From an uncultured Hyphomicrobiales bacterium (GTDB lineage: Bacteria > Pseudomonadota > Alphaproteobacteria > Rhizobiales > Beijerinckiaceae), in the NCBI GenBank assembly GCA_903900975.1, contig CAIUPE010000081.1, positions 1 through 37,621 of the forward strand: a stretch of 37,621 nt of DNA, written 5' to 3'. A program made the translations under genes and the position numbers. The notes under the pieces were generated by a model. It saw only the letters and a list, made by a program, of their open reading frames with translations. It had not been told where the DNA came from and did no database searches. Below, piece after piece: positions 1 through 7,946 of the stretch; positions within the stretch are counted from its first letter, which is position 1, and every line of letters begins with the position of its first letter.

Positions 1-57
1 ATTTATGGTATCCGTCAGAGGATTAACGTCGATCAAGTAAGGACGTGGCCTGCATCA

Positions 58-423
58 ATGAGCGATAATTTTAACACGATTGATATTTCAGATTTGGCCA
101 CCCGCCGCAGGAAGATTATGGAGTTGGAGCAATCCATCTTTAAATCCCGCACGCATACAAGCATCGAAATTTTGATCTTTTTGGCTGAAAATCGCTTTAC
201 CGCCAAATTATCGGCAATATATGAGACAACGCAGGCAACTGACGCATCCGTTCGCCAGCATTTACGGGCACTGGAACAACTCGATTTTGTTCGCCAGCGT
301 AGCGATGACGAGGATGGTCGAGCCAAAACAATTAACATGACAGACCATGGTCGTGAACAACTCAAACTTTATGCAAGCGAGCTGTCCAAGCTGATTGCGG
401 TAGATGCAAGCGGCGCCGCCTGA
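58..423 (+). CDS. MarR-like winged-helix transcriptional regulator
   Basis: The 121-residue protein has a compact helical N-terminus (about residues 14-40) and then a winged helix-turn-helix. The segment TTQATDASVRQHLRALEQL (residues about 58-76) reads as the recognition helix, and RQRSDDEDGRAKTINMTDHG as the beta wing, with the Asp/Gly-Arg turn typical of MarR proteins. The length is slightly below the usual 140-160 residues, mainly because the dimerisation helices are short. It probably acts as a cytoplasmic dimeric DNA-binding regulator; no ligand or target can be inferred. The gene converges on dcd: its TGA (421-423) directly abuts the dcd stop codon on the other strand, forming TGATCA with no spacer. 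The upstream promoter lies mostly outside the window. The family call is based on fold pattern only. Confidence 0.7.
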   Translation: MSDNFNTIDISDLATRRRKIMELEQSIFKSRTHTSIEILIFLAENRFTAKLSAIYETTQATDASVRQHLRALEQLDFVRQRSDDEDGRAKTINMTDHGREQLKLYASELSKLIAVDASGAA

Positions 424-1533
424 TCAAGCTGCCTTGAAGTGCTTTGACAATTTCAGACCTTGCGCCTGATAATTTGAGCCCAATTCACGCCCATAGAGCA
501 TATCGGGTAACGCCGCCATACGCTCATAGACCAGTCGCCCAACAGTCTGTCCGTCTTCCAGAATAAAGGGCACATCCCGCGAGCGTACTTCCAGCACCGC
601 GCGACTCCCTGCCCCGCCGCTGCCAGCATGGCCAAAGCCGGGATCAAAGAAGCCGGCATAATGGACACGAAATTCGCCAACCAACGGATCAAAGGGCGTC
701 ATTTCAGCGGCATGATCGGGCGGCACATGCACGGCCTCTTTCGAAGCCAGAATATAGAATTGGCCGGGGTCGAGAATGATATCGCGATCCTTTCGGGCAT
801 AAAGCGGATCCCAATAGTCATCGACCTCATAGCCACCAACACGATCGACATCGACAAGTGCAGTATGACGCTTGGCGCGATACCCAACGAGATGCTCGTC
901 ACCAAAGCCCGAAAGATCGACCGAAACGGCAATCCCATTTTGAATCGAGGGTTCCGACGAGGTCACCAAACGATCCCGTGCATGCAATGCTTTCAGTTCA
1001 GCATCATCGAGACGGACCAAACCGCGACGGAAACGCACTTGCGACAAGCGCGAGCCGGTGCGCACGAGCACCGGGAAGGTGCGCGGTGAAATCTCCAAAT
1101 AAAGCGGCCCGTGATAGCCTGCCTCGATCTGATCAAACTCTTGCGCATGGTCGGCAATTACGCGGGTAAACACATCCAAGCGACCGGTCGAGCTTTTCGG
1201 GTTGGCCGATGCCAAAATATCTTCCGGAAGGGCCAGCCCCTCCAGCAATTCGGCAATATAGACAGCCCCTGTTTCAAGCACGGCACCGTTGGTCAAATCG
1301 ATTTCGTGCAACGCGATACGTTCCAGCCGGTCTTTCACCGCCCGATCGGGGCCCGGTAGAAAACTCGCCCTGACGCGCCAAACTCGCCGCCCGAGACGCA
1401 GGTCGAGACTTGCGGGTTGCACTTGCCCATCGGCAAATGGACGATCGGCAATAATCACGCCTGCCTGATGCAATGCGCGGATATCTTGCGCCGGAAGTAT
1501 ACCTGCCGTACCGCTGAGGGAGAGAGAGGTCAC
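424..1533 (-). CDS. dcd: dCTP deaminase, two-domain alphaproteobacterial form
   Basis: This 369-residue enzyme should convert dCTP to dUTP, feeding the dUTPase encoded 7 kb away and hence dTMP synthesis. The motif NPKSSTGRLDVFTRVIADH carries the conserved Ser/Arg/Asp nucleotide-binding residues. About twice the length of E. coli Dcd, it matches the tandem-domain form usual in Rhizobiales; the second half ends in a strand pattern EVRSRDVPFILEDGQTVG. I chose the GTG at 1533 because GGAG lies about 10 nt upstream, overlapping the last codons of fabI. A longer reading from ATG 1593 would overlap fabI by about 50 nt and adds an unlikely Arg/Pro-rich tail. Only 7 nt separate it from the fabI stop, so translation is probably coupled to the fab operon. 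Confidence 0.87.
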   Translation of the reverse strand: MTSLSLSGTAGILPAQDIRALHQAGVIIADRPFADGQVQPASLDLRLGRRVWRVRASFLPGPDRAVKDRLERIALHEIDLTNGAVLETGAVYIAELLEGLALPEDILASANPKSSTGRLDVFTRVIADHAQEFDQIEAGYHGPLYLEISPRTFPVLVRTGSRLSQVRFRRGLVRLDDAELKALHARDRLVTSSEPSIQNGIAVSVDLSGFGDEHLVGYRAKRHTALVDVDRVGGYEVDDYWDPLYARKDRDIILDPGQFYILASKEAVHVPPDHAAEMTPFDPLVGEFRVHYAGFFDPGFGHAGSGGAGSRAVLEVRSRDVPFILEDGQTVGRLVYERMAALPDMLYGRELGSNYQAQGLKLSKHFKAA

Positions 1534-1540
1534 CTTGGGC

Positions 1541-2389
1541 TTACTCCGCTGCCTGACTGGCCATCCGCGCCTCGGCGGCGGTTTCGGCATCATCCACGGT
1601 CTTCAACGCTTCCGGATGCGGCATGGAGATAATGTTATAGCCGGAGTCGACAAAATGCACCTCGCCGGTGACGCCCGTCGAAAGATCTGAAAGCAAATAG
1701 AGCGCCGATCCCCCGATTTCATCAATCGAAACCGTACGGCGCAAAGGCGCGTGGCGCTTCTGGTAATTGAACATCAAGCGCGCATCGGAAATGCCGGCAC
1801 CGGCCAACGTCCTTACCGGCCCTGCAGAAATCGCGTTAACTCGGATATTGTCCGGCCCGAAATCGGAAGCAAGATAGCGCACCGAGGCCTCAAGGGCGGC
1901 CTTAGCCACACCCATGACATTATAGTTCGGCATCACGCGGGTCGCGCCACCATAGGTCAGCGTCACAATCGATCCGCCATGGCTCATCATCGCAGCAGCC
2001 CGTTTGGCGATTTCCACAAACGAGAAGCAGGAAATAAGCATCGTCCGCGAGAAGTTTTCCCGCGTCGTATCAGCAAAGCGTCCTTTAAGTTCTGATTTGT
2101 CCGAAAAAGCGATGGCATGAACGAGAAAATCGATTGAGCCCCATTTCTCAGCCACGGCCGCGAAGACCGCATCAACGGAATCCAGATCCTCAACGTCGCA
2201 AGGCAGCAGAAAATCCGATCCTGCTTCGGTTGCCAGCGGCTCGACACGCTTTTTCAGCGAGTCGCCTTGATAGGTAAATGCCAGTTCTGCACCGTGCGCG
2301 GCAAGCGTTTTGGCAATGCCCCACGCGATCGAATGGTCATTGGCGACGCCCATAATGAGCCCGCGTTTTCCCTGCATCAATCCTGTCAT
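1541..2389 (-). CDS. fabI: Enoyl-[acyl-carrier-protein] reductase (NADH), FabI
   Basis: FabI performs the last reduction of each fatty-acid elongation cycle (trans-2-enoyl-ACP to acyl-ACP, NADH-dependent) in the cytoplasm. The start MTGLMQGKRGLIMG is the family's usual N-terminus and gives 282 residues. With this start the active-site residues fall on the E. coli numbering: Tyr146, Tyr156 and Lys163 in YNVMGVAK. The nucleotide-binding segment GVANDHSIAWGIA sits at residues 14-26. An in-frame extension back to 2443 is possible but would run into fabB. AGGA precedes the chosen ATG by 8 nt. It is the third gene of fabA-fabB-fabI-dcd, with 43 nt separating it from fabB. Confidence 0.95.
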   Translation of the reverse strand: MTGLMQGKRGLIMGVANDHSIAWGIAKTLAAHGAELAFTYQGDSLKKRVEPLATEAGSDFLLPCDVEDLDSVDAVFAAVAEKWGSIDFLVHAIAFSDKSELKGRFADTTRENFSRTMLISCFSFVEIAKRAAAMMSHGGSIVTLTYGGATRVMPNYNVMGVAKAALEASVRYLASDFGPDNIRVNAISAGPVRTLAGAGISDARLMFNYQKRHAPLRRTVSIDEIGGSALYLLSDLSTGVTGEVHFVDSGYNIISMPHPEALKTVDDAETAAEARMASQAAE

Positions 2390-2432
2390 CGAGCCGTCCT
2401 GTCGTTCAAAAAATCGCAGAGGATGAAAAAGC

Positions 2433-3653
2433 TTAAGCCTCAAGCCGCTTCATAACGATGGTCGCATTGGTGCCGCCAAATCCGAACGAGTTGGAGAGCA
2501 CCGCGCCGATAGTGGCATTATCAATGCGTTTACGGATAATCGGCATATCGGCGAAATCTGGGTCGATTTCCTGAATATTGGCGCTTTCGCAGATGAAATT
2601 ATGGTTCATCATCAAAAGCGAATAGATCGCCTCCTGCACACCTGTGGCCCCCAAGGAGTGGCCGGTCAGCGACTTTGTCGCCGAAATTGGCGGGCAATTG
2701 GACCCGAACACCGTCCGAATTGCTTCAATTTCCTTCGCGTCGCCGACGGGTGTCGATGTCGCGTGCGGGTTGATATAGTCGATCTTGGTGTTCACAGTGG
2801 CCAGCGCCTGACGCATGCAGCGGATCGCGCCCTCACCCGATGGAGCGACCATGTCATAGCCGTCCGACGTTGCCCCATAGCCGACGATTTCGGCGTAAAT
2901 TTTTGCACCGCGGGCCTTGGCATGCTCCAATTCTTCGAGCACCAAAACGCCTGCGCCACCGGCAATCACAAAGCCGTCACGGTCTTTGTCATAGGCGCGC
3001 GACGCCTTTGCGGGGGTGTCGTTATATTTGGATGACATAGCGCCCATCGCGTCGAATAATTGCGACATAGTCCAATCGAGCTCTTCGCAACCACCGGCAA
3101 ACATCACATCCTGCTTGCCCCACTGGATCATTTCATAGGCATTGCCGATGCAATGGTTGGATGTCGCGCAAGCCGATGAAATCGAGTAATTCACGCCCTT
3201 GATTTTAAACCAGGTCGCAAGCGTGGCCGATGCGGTCGACGACATGGACTTTGGCACGGCAAACGGACCGATCCGCTTTGGGCTCATATTTTTACGCGTA
3301 ATATCGGCAGCCTCGACCAGAATACGCGTCGATGGGCCGCCAGAACCCATGATAATGCCGGTGCGCTCGTTGGAAATGTCGCTTTCCTCAAGGCCGGAAT
3401 CGAGAATGGCCTGATCCATGGCAACGTGGTTCCAACCCGTTCCGGTGGCGTGGAAACGCATGGCGCGGCGATCGACGATCTCCGCCGGATCAAGCTTCGG
3501 TTGGCCGTGTACCTGACAGCGAAAGCCCAGTTCGGTGTAGCTTTCGGCGTGGATAACGCCCGAACGCGCCTCAAATAGGGATGACCGAACTTCATGCACA
3601 TTATTGCCGATGGAAGACACAATGCCCATGCCGGTAATGACGACGCGTTTCAT
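2433..3653 (-). CDS. fabB: Beta-ketoacyl-ACP synthase I, FabB
   Basis: FabB condenses malonyl-ACP with acyl-ACP and is needed to elongate the cis-3-decenoyl intermediate made by FabA. The protein is 406 residues, the usual family length. Visible thiolase-fold features are the catalytic Cys162 in [10 protein letters not shown], His297 in [11 protein letters not shown], Lys327 in ATKSLTGHS and His332. The C-terminal Gly-rich loop [10 protein letters not shown] is also intact. The pairing with fabA directly upstream (gap about 78 nt) is diagnostic for the anaerobic unsaturated fatty-acid route, and supports FabB over FabF. The gene is the second in a minus-strand operon ending with fabI and dcd. 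Confidence 0.96.
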   Translation of the reverse strand: MKRVVITGMGIVSSIGNNVHEVRSSLFEARSGVIHAESYTELGFRCQVHGQPKLDPAEIVDRRAMRFHATGTGWNHVAMDQAILDSGLEESDISNERTGIIMGSGGPSTRILVEAADITRKNMSPKRIGPFAVPKSMSSTASATLATWFKIKGVNYSISSACATSNHCIGNAYEMIQWGKQDVMFAGGCEELDWTMSQLFDAMGAMSSKYNDTPAKASRAYDKDRDGFVIAGGAGVLVLEELEHAKARGAKIYAEIVGYGATSDGYDMVAPSGEGAIRCMRQALATVNTKIDYINPHATSTPVGDAKEIEAIRTVFGSNCPPISATKSLTGHSLGATGVQEAIYSLLMMNHNFICESANIQEIDPDFADMPIIRKRIDNATIGAVLSNSFGFGGTNATIVMKRLEA

Positions 3654-3731
3654 GGTTTAACTCCTTGACGGAAGGGATTGGCTTGATACTTCAGGGGCCA
3701 ATCCGAACATTCTTCGACGTGAAATGACGGC

Positions 3732-4238
3732 TTAGGCTGCCTTGAACAATCCGACCCGAAGATCACGTGCTTCATAAATTCGACGACCATCGGCTTCAAG
3801 ATAGCCGTCAGCAATGCCTAAAACCAGTTTAGAGCGGAACACGCGCTTCAAATGCACCTCATAGACCACTTTTTTGACCGTTGGCAGCACTTGATCGATA
3901 AATTTGACCTCGCCGACGCCAAGCGCGCGACCACGGCCTTCCGCGCCCAGCCAGCCAAGATAGAAACCGCACAACTGCCAGAGCGCATCAAGGCCAAGGC
4001 AGCCCGGCATGACGGGATCACCTTGGAAATGGCACGGAAAGAACCAAAGATCAGGACGGATCGCGAATTCGGCGCGAATAATACCCTTGCCGTTCTCGCC
4101 GCCGGTTTCCGATACTTCGGCGATCCGATCAAACATCAGCATTGGCGGAAGCGGAAGCTGAGCATTGCCCGGGCCAAACAATTCGCCACGGCCACATGCC
4201 AGAAGATCTTCATATTCATAACTTGAACGCTGTTCCAT
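3732..4238 (-). CDS. fabA: 3-hydroxydecanoyl-ACP dehydratase/isomerase, FabA
   Basis: FabA dehydrates 3-hydroxydecanoyl-ACP and isomerises the trans-2 product to cis-3-decenoyl-ACP, the branch point to unsaturated fatty acids. Starting at [12 protein letters not shown] gives 168 residues, close to E. coli FabA (172), and places the catalytic pair at His70 ([12 protein letters not shown]) and Asp84 (GLDALWQL), the E. coli numbers. A longer in-frame reading to 4400 adds a low-complexity tail without homology landmarks, so I rejected it. The first gene of the fabA-fabB-fabI-dcd operon, it is divergent from irr. A perfect dyad (4269-4284) lies about 30 nt upstream of the start and may be an operator. 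The ribosome-binding site is weak (GGGAT). Confidence 0.93.
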   Translation of the reverse strand: MEQRSSYEYEDLLACGRGELFGPGNAQLPLPPMLMFDRIAEVSETGGENGKGIIRAEFAIRPDLWFFPCHFQGDPVMPGCLGLDALWQLCGFYLGWLGAEGRGRALGVGEVKFIDQVLPTVKKVVYEVHLKRVFRSKLVLGIADGYLEADGRRIYEARDLRVGLFKAA

Positions 4239-4268
4239 ATCCCGACCGCACTCCGTCCCTTCCAATAT

Positions 4269-4284
4269 CGTGGCACATGCCACG
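4269..4284. promoter_or_regulatory. Perfect dyad upstream of fabA (candidate operator)
   Basis: CGTGGCACATGCCACG is a 7-bp inverted repeat around a 2-bp centre, 31-46 nt upstream of the fabA start codon in the fabA/irr divergent region. The position fits repressor or activator binding at the fab promoter. Which protein would bind is unknown; the sequence does not match the FabR or FadR sites I know of. Confidence 0.4.
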
Positions 4285-4352
4285 CTAAGCTTTATCCAAT
4301 CTAGTCCGCACTGTCTCTCACTCGCACTCGTATCACAGTGTCCGGCTCCCTG

Positions 4353-4378
4353 AAAGCCACGCTTGAGATGGCTTTTTT
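4353..4378 (+). other. Terminator-like hairpin upstream of irr
   Basis: AAAGCCA and TGGCTTT pair over 7 bp with a 9-nt loop, and six T residues close the second arm on the plus strand. It lies just before the likely irr promoter, so it may insulate irr from plus-strand read-through. Its minus-strand reading would be in the region upstream of fabA. The overlap makes an irr start at ATG 4368 less likely. A 7-bp AT-rich stem could be chance. Confidence 0.35.
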
Positions 4379-4383
4379 GAGGG

Positions 4384-4412
4384 TTGCGGGGAACGGACAT
4401 AGCGCTTATTCT
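4384..4412 (+). promoter_or_regulatory. Sigma-70-like promoter for irr
   Basis: TTGCGG (4384-4389), a 17-bp spacer and TATTCT (4407-4412) make a reasonable housekeeping promoter. An imperfect inverted repeat follows (ATTCTAAAAATC at 4408-4419 against GATTTTCTGAAT at 4435-4446, 10 of 12 positions pairing). It overlaps the -10 and the initially transcribed region and could be an iron-responsive operator. Neither element has been tested. Confidence 0.4.
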
Positions 4413-4445
4413 AAAAATCTCTGCTTGAACATAGGATTTTCTGAA

Positions 4446-4910
4446 TTGTCCGTTCTATCGACCCCTTCGGCATCCTTGAATTGGCGCGAGCAAAGTGGCT
4501 GTCTCTACCATGATCTGCGCGTGCGCCTTCGGAATGCGGGTTTACGCCCGACGCGTCAGCGTGTGGGTTTGGGTTGGTTGTTGTTTGCGCGCGGCGATCG
4601 ACATTTGACTGCGGAAGGCCTGTACGAAGAAGCGTCCAAAGCCCGCGTGCCGGTATCGCTCGCCACTGTGTATAATACGCTGCATCAGTTTACAGAGGCC
4701 GGGTTGCTGCGAGAAGTAGCTGTCGATGGCGCTAAAACCTATTTCGACACGAATACGACCCAGCATCATCATTTCTTTGTGGAAGGCGAAAATCGCCTGC
4801 TCGATATCGAAGGTCAGGAGATCGAGGTAGCGACGCTACCTGCCATTCCGGACGATATGGAAATTGTCCGCGTTGAGGTGGTCGTCCGCTTGCGCCGCAA
4901 GGAAGTCTGA
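4446..4910 (+). CDS. irr: Iron response regulator Irr (Fur family)
   Basis: Irr is the rhizobial Fur-family regulator that represses haem synthesis and iron-use genes when iron is scarce, sensing haem rather than iron. The sequence contains the winged-helix recognition segment [21 protein letters not shown], the [15 protein letters not shown] stretch with the HHH haem-binding motif, and the [10 protein letters not shown]-terminal helix typical of Irr. Earlier in-frame starts (GTG 4338, ATG 4368) lie upstream of the likely promoter, so I prefer TTG 4446. It has AGGA 9 nt upstream and gives 154 residues, close to known Irr proteins. The N-terminal haem regulatory motif, GCPWHDV in Bradyrhizobium, reads GCLYHDL here, so the Cys-Pro pair is lost. 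It is divergent from fabA and converges on the SH3 gene 3 nt away. Confidence 0.85.
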   Translation: MSVLSTPSASLNWREQSGCLYHDLRVRLRNAGLRPTRQRVGLGWLLFARGDRHLTAEGLYEEASKARVPVSLATVYNTLHQFTEAGLLREVAVDGAKTYFDTNTTQHHHFFVEGENRLLDIEGQEIEVATLPAIPDDMEIVRVEVVVRLRRKEV

Positions 4911-4913
4911 GCA

Positions 4914-5444
4914 CTAGGGCAAGATCTCATCGGGGTAAACACCCCAGAGCTGTTGCTGCTGGACATACCCTTCATAGCCGTCGCCCCATAGCTTACACCA
5001 TTGTTTATCGCAGGTTTTAATTGATGCCACGACGTTCGGCATCAATTTTGCCATCATTGGGCTTGTTGTATCCGGTTTTGAATAAAGGGGAATCGGATTG
5101 TCCTTCGCCCAGGGGGCGATTATCGCCGTACGCCGCCCAGCCAGCAGATTATGCAAAACCCAGCCTTCGGCCCCCTCCGAATCACGAATGCGCCGCCAGG
5201 TCTCAAATTCGGCGGTGATTTCGACCGGAAGTCCCGCTTTTTCATAAATCCATTTTGTACGGTGATCTTTACTGGGCCCTTCGCGGAGATTGACACGATC
5301 CGATTTCAGGCTGGCAAAGCGCGGCAAAGGTAATCCCGAATTCGAACCTAGGTTGGGGTCGCCCGCCTGTGCAGGCAAGGCCACCAGCATGGCGAACATG
5401 GGCAACAGGGCCATCCAAATGGAAAGGGTCGTTCTTCCAAACAT
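4914..5444 (-). CDS. Exported bacterial SH3-domain protein
   Basis: The 176-residue protein begins with a Sec signal peptide (MFGRTTLSIWMALLPMFAML, cleavage likely after ALPAQA, about residue 27), so it should be periplasmic. An SH3-like module follows (about residues 40-110): SDRVNLREGPSKDHRTKWIYEKAGLPVEI, then WRRIRDSEGAEGWVLHNLLAGRR, the classic VNLREGPS and GWVH signature. A second, weaker repeat follows (residues about 115-170), with a Cys pair, KTCDKQWCKLW, and GYEGYVQQQQLWGVYP. Such domains usually bind cell-wall peptides. The association with irr and a 2-hydroxyacid dehydrogenase is common in Rhizobiales, but the function is undefined. Its divergent neighbour is the dehydrogenase gene. 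Confidence 0.85.
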   Translation of the reverse strand: MFGRTTLSIWMALLPMFAMLVALPAQAGDPNLGSNSGLPLPRFASLKSDRVNLREGPSKDHRTKWIYEKAGLPVEITAEFETWRRIRDSEGAEGWVLHNLLAGRRTAIIAPWAKDNPIPLYSKPDTTSPMMAKLMPNVVASIKTCDKQWCKLWGDGYEGYVQQQQLWGVYPDEILP

Positions 5445-5555
5445 GCAATCCCCTTATGCCAAGCCGTCACGACCGTTGTTTTTCATGCATCCGCTCGCTA
5501 GAGAAGAACCAAACGTGCCTAATGAAGAGACGCGATTCTGTCCGATGGCGAAGCG

Positions 5556-5574
5556 AACGGTCCATACGACCGTT
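5556..5574. promoter_or_regulatory. Dyad AACGGTC-N5-GACCGTT in the SH3/dehydrogenase divergent region
   Basis: Perfect 7-bp arms around CATAC lie 94 nt before the dehydrogenase start and 112 nt before the SH3 gene. TATACG and TATAGT follow immediately and could serve as a -10. The arrangement suggests an operator controlling one or both divergent genes, but the binding protein is unknown. Confidence 0.35.
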
Positions 5575-5667
5575 TATACGTTATAGTGTTGTTGGCGAGC
5601 GAATGTTAAAAATGGGTAAACACGCTCGCTTATCGATCGTTGAAAGACCCGAGGGAGAAGGTTGGCC

Positions 5668-6660
5668 ATGAAACAGAAGCCGCTGGTCGTTGTAACCCGC
5701 CGCCTTCCCGATACGATCGAAACCCGCATGCGCGAGTTGTTTAATGCCGCTCTGAACATCGATGATCGCCCGATGACGAAGGAAGAGTTGATTGAGGCAG
5801 TGAAAACAGCGCAAGTTCTGGTGCCGACCGTCACCGACGAAATCGACGCCGACGTGATTGCCGCCGCAGGCGAGCATCTGAAGCTTATTGCCAATTTTGG
5901 TAATGGTGTTGACCATATCGATGTGGCAGCCGCTCAAGCCAAAGGAATTGCCGTTACCAATACCTCGGGCGTGCTGACCGAAGACACAGCCGACATGACG
6001 ATGGCACTAATCCTCGCCGTATCGCGCCGCATCGCGGAAGGCGCTCGCGTAATTCCAGACGGGAACTTCCATGGCTGGTCGCCCACCTGGATGCTCGGCC
6101 ATCGCATCACGGGCAAGCGGTTGGGCATTGTCGGTATGGGCCGAATTGGTCAGGCTCTGGCCCGCCGGGCCAAGGCATTCGGTTTACAGGTACACTACCA
6201 TAACCGGCGGCCGGTTTCAGCTGCCGTTGAGCAGGAGCTGGAGGCCACCTATTGGGACTCGCTCGACCAGATGCTGGCACGGATGGACATCGTATCCGTC
6301 AATTGCCCGCATACGCCGGCCACCTACCATTTGCTATCGGCACGTCGGCTCAAACTTTTAAAGCGGGAAGCCATTTTGGTGAACACGGCGCGCGGCGAAA
6401 TCATCGACGAAACGGCGCTGGTCAAAATGATAGAGGCCGGAGAAATTATGGGGGCGGGCCTCGATGTGTTCGAGCACGAGCCGGCTATTTCACCCCGGAT
6501 GCTTAAGCTCGCCAAACAAAACCGCATTCTCGTGATGCCTCATATGGGGTCAGCTACCATCGAAGGCCGCATCGAGATGGGCGAGAAGGTGATTATCAAT
6601 ATTCGCACGTTCATGGACGGCCACAGGCCGCCCGACCGGGTGATTGCTTCAATGGTGTGA
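5668..6660 (+). CDS. D-isomer-specific 2-hydroxyacid dehydrogenase (glyoxylate reductase / D-glycerate dehydrogenase type)
   Basis: This 330-residue cytoplasmic enzyme should reduce a small 2-oxoacid such as glyoxylate or hydroxypyruvate with NAD(P)H. The Rossmann motif GMGRIGQALARRAKAFG lies at about residues 153-169. The catalytic Arg is in VNTARGEIIDE, the Glu in DVFEHEP and the His in MPHMGSATIEGR, all in the expected order. ATG 5668 is preferred over the in-frame TTG 5662 because AAGG is 6 nt and GGGAG about 10 nt upstream. Glyoxylate links it to the glcDEF operon at 31-35 kb, although the loci are separate. Whether the substrate is glyoxylate, hydroxypyruvate or another 2-oxoacid cannot be settled from sequence. 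Confidence 0.88.
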   Translation: MKQKPLVVVTRRLPDTIETRMRELFNAALNIDDRPMTKEELIEAVKTAQVLVPTVTDEIDADVIAAAGEHLKLIANFGNGVDHIDVAAAQAKGIAVTNTSGVLTEDTADMTMALILAVSRRIAEGARVIPDGNFHGWSPTWMLGHRITGKRLGIVGMGRIGQALARRAKAFGLQVHYHNRRPVSAAVEQELEATYWDSLDQMLARMDIVSVNCPHTPATYHLLSARRLKLLKREAILVNTARGEIIDETALVKMIEAGEIMGAGLDVFEHEPAISPRMLKLAKQNRILVMPHMGSATIEGRIEMGEKVIINIRTFMDGHRPPDRVIASMV

Positions 6661-6665
6661 GGCTT

Positions 6666-6866
6666 GGGGTGTTAGGGAGTAGGGTGTAGGGCGAAGGGTG
6701 TAAGCTATCCGTCATGGCGAGCGATAGCGAAGCCACCCAGTTGATGGTTGCCGATGAAGCGCAACTTTACCCGTGCATTCCTTTATTCAGCGTCAGCTGG
6801 GCTGCTTCGCTATCGCTCGCAGTGACGGGTGAAGTGCTACCCCCTACCCCCTACCCCATACCCCCC
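6666..6866. repeat. Long inverted repeat (REP/MITE-like) with G-tract outer arms
   Basis: The inner arms are 6709-6740 and 6797-6829; 28 of 32 positions pair, around the shared core GCGAGCGATAGCGAAGC. A 56-nt loop separates them. Outside the arms, the left flank carries five GGG tracts (6666-6698) and the right flank four C tracts of 4-6 nt (6840-6866), which pair imperfectly and could each form a G-quadruplex on the G-rich strand. The element fills the space between the convergent dehydrogenase and cysK genes, so it may act as a bidirectional transcription barrier. A related shorter copy is at 34960-34990. No open reading frame is carried. Confidence 0.8.
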
Positions 6867-6875
6867 TAAATCCAA

Positions 6876-7847
6876 TCACAGCCCTTCAAACAACGCCGTC
6901 GAGAGATACCGCTCGGCGAAGCTTGGGATGATGATTACGATATTCTTGCCTTTCGATTCAGGCCGCGCTGCGATTTCCAGCGCTGCAGCGACCGCTGCAC
7001 CCGACGAAATACCGGTCGGGATACCCTCGATGCGGGCCAATAGACGTGCCGTATCAAACGCCGTTTGATTGGCCACTTGAACAACCTCGTCAATAATTGA
7101 CCGATCCAAAATATCGGGCACAAAGCCTGCCCCGATGCCTTGAATCTTGTGCGGACCCGGGTTTCCGCCCGAGAGAACAGGAGAATCCTCCGGCTCGACG
7201 GCTACGATCTTAACCGCCGGATTACGCGCTTTCAACACCTGACCAACACCCGTAATGGTGCCGCCCGTGCCGACGCCCGACACAAAAACATCGACCTTGC
7301 CGTCGAGATCGTTCCAGATTTCCTCGGCCGTTGTACGGCGATGAATGTCCGGATTGGCCGGATTTTTAAACTGCTGCGGAATAACCGAGCCTGGGATCGA
7401 CGCTTTCAGCTCCTCGGCTTTAGCAATGGCACCCGTCATGCCTTGCGGCGCTGGGGTGAGTTCGAGCTCGGCACCGAGCAAGGCCAGCATTTTCCGGCGC
7501 TCGATCGACATCGATTCAGGCATAACAAGGATCAGGCGATACCCGCGCGCGGCGGCGACAAAAGCGAGCGCAATACCAGTATTGCCGGAGGTTGGCTCAA
7601 TCAAAGTCGCGCCGGGCTTGATCGCACCGGCTGCTTCCAATGCGTCAATCATGTTGACGCCGATGCGATCCTTGACACTTGCAATCGGATTGAAGAATTC
7701 GAGCTTGGCCAGAAGATTGGCCTGCACACCCTTTTCCTTGGCGACCCGATCCAGCCGGACAATCGGCGTATCGCCGATCGTGTCGGTGATCGAACTATAG
7801 ATACGCCCGCGGCCGGGTTTACGGGTAGAGGAAGCCTGAGTGGTCAT
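6876..7847 (-). CDS. cysK: Cysteine synthase A (O-acetylserine sulfhydrylase)
   Basis: CysK makes L-cysteine from O-acetyl-L-serine and sulfide using pyridoxal phosphate. The 323-residue protein shows PLP-binding Lys59 in [11 protein letters not shown], the substrate loop [12 protein letters not shown], the phosphate-binding loop [12 protein letters not shown], and the C-terminal [11 protein letters not shown]. The N-terminal extension before [18 protein letters not shown] is about 14 residues, common in Rhizobiales. It is the last gene of a minus-strand run coaBC-dut-rrf2-cysK, with an 85-nt AT-rich gap after the rrf2 regulator. That arrangement suggests direct control by the regulator. A CysM identity is less likely because the TSGNTG context and length are typical of CysK. 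Confidence 0.94.
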   Translation of the reverse strand: MTTQASSTRKPGRGRIYSSITDTIGDTPIVRLDRVAKEKGVQANLLAKLEFFNPIASVKDRIGVNMIDALEAAGAIKPGATLIEPTSGNTGIALAFVAAARGYRLILVMPESMSIERRKMLALLGAELELTPAPQGMTGAIAKAEELKASIPGSVIPQQFKNPANPDIHRRTTAEEIWNDLDGKVDVFVSGVGTGGTITGVGQVLKARNPAVKIVAVEPEDSPVLSGGNPGPHKIQGIGAGFVPDILDRSIIDEVVQVANQTAFDTARLLARIEGIPTGISSGAAVAAALEIAARPESKGKNIVIIIPSFAERYLSTALFEGL

Positions 7848-7922
7848 GACGCGATGTCTCCCATTGCACGTTTGATCGATATAAATCTAATCATATTTAC
7901 AATATATGTCGATAAATATTTT

Positions 7923-7946
7923 ATTTTACATTTTAAATTGTAAAAT
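7923..7946. promoter_or_regulatory. AT-rich dyad between rrf2 and cysK
   Basis: ATTTTACA and TGTAAAAT (7923-7930 and 7939-7946) form perfect 8-bp arms around an 8-nt centre. The dyad overlaps the end of the Rrf2-type regulator gene and lies about 76 nt upstream of cysK. It is a natural candidate operator for cysK. A weak terminator is an alternative, but the stem has almost no G+C. Similar TACA/TGTA dyads occur at 10224, 12391 and 20734. Confidence 0.45.

Noticed and set aside
7140-7943. 267-residue plus-strand frame antisense to cysK
   Set aside because: It mirrors codons of a clearly real cysK gene and has Arg/Asp-rich shadow composition.
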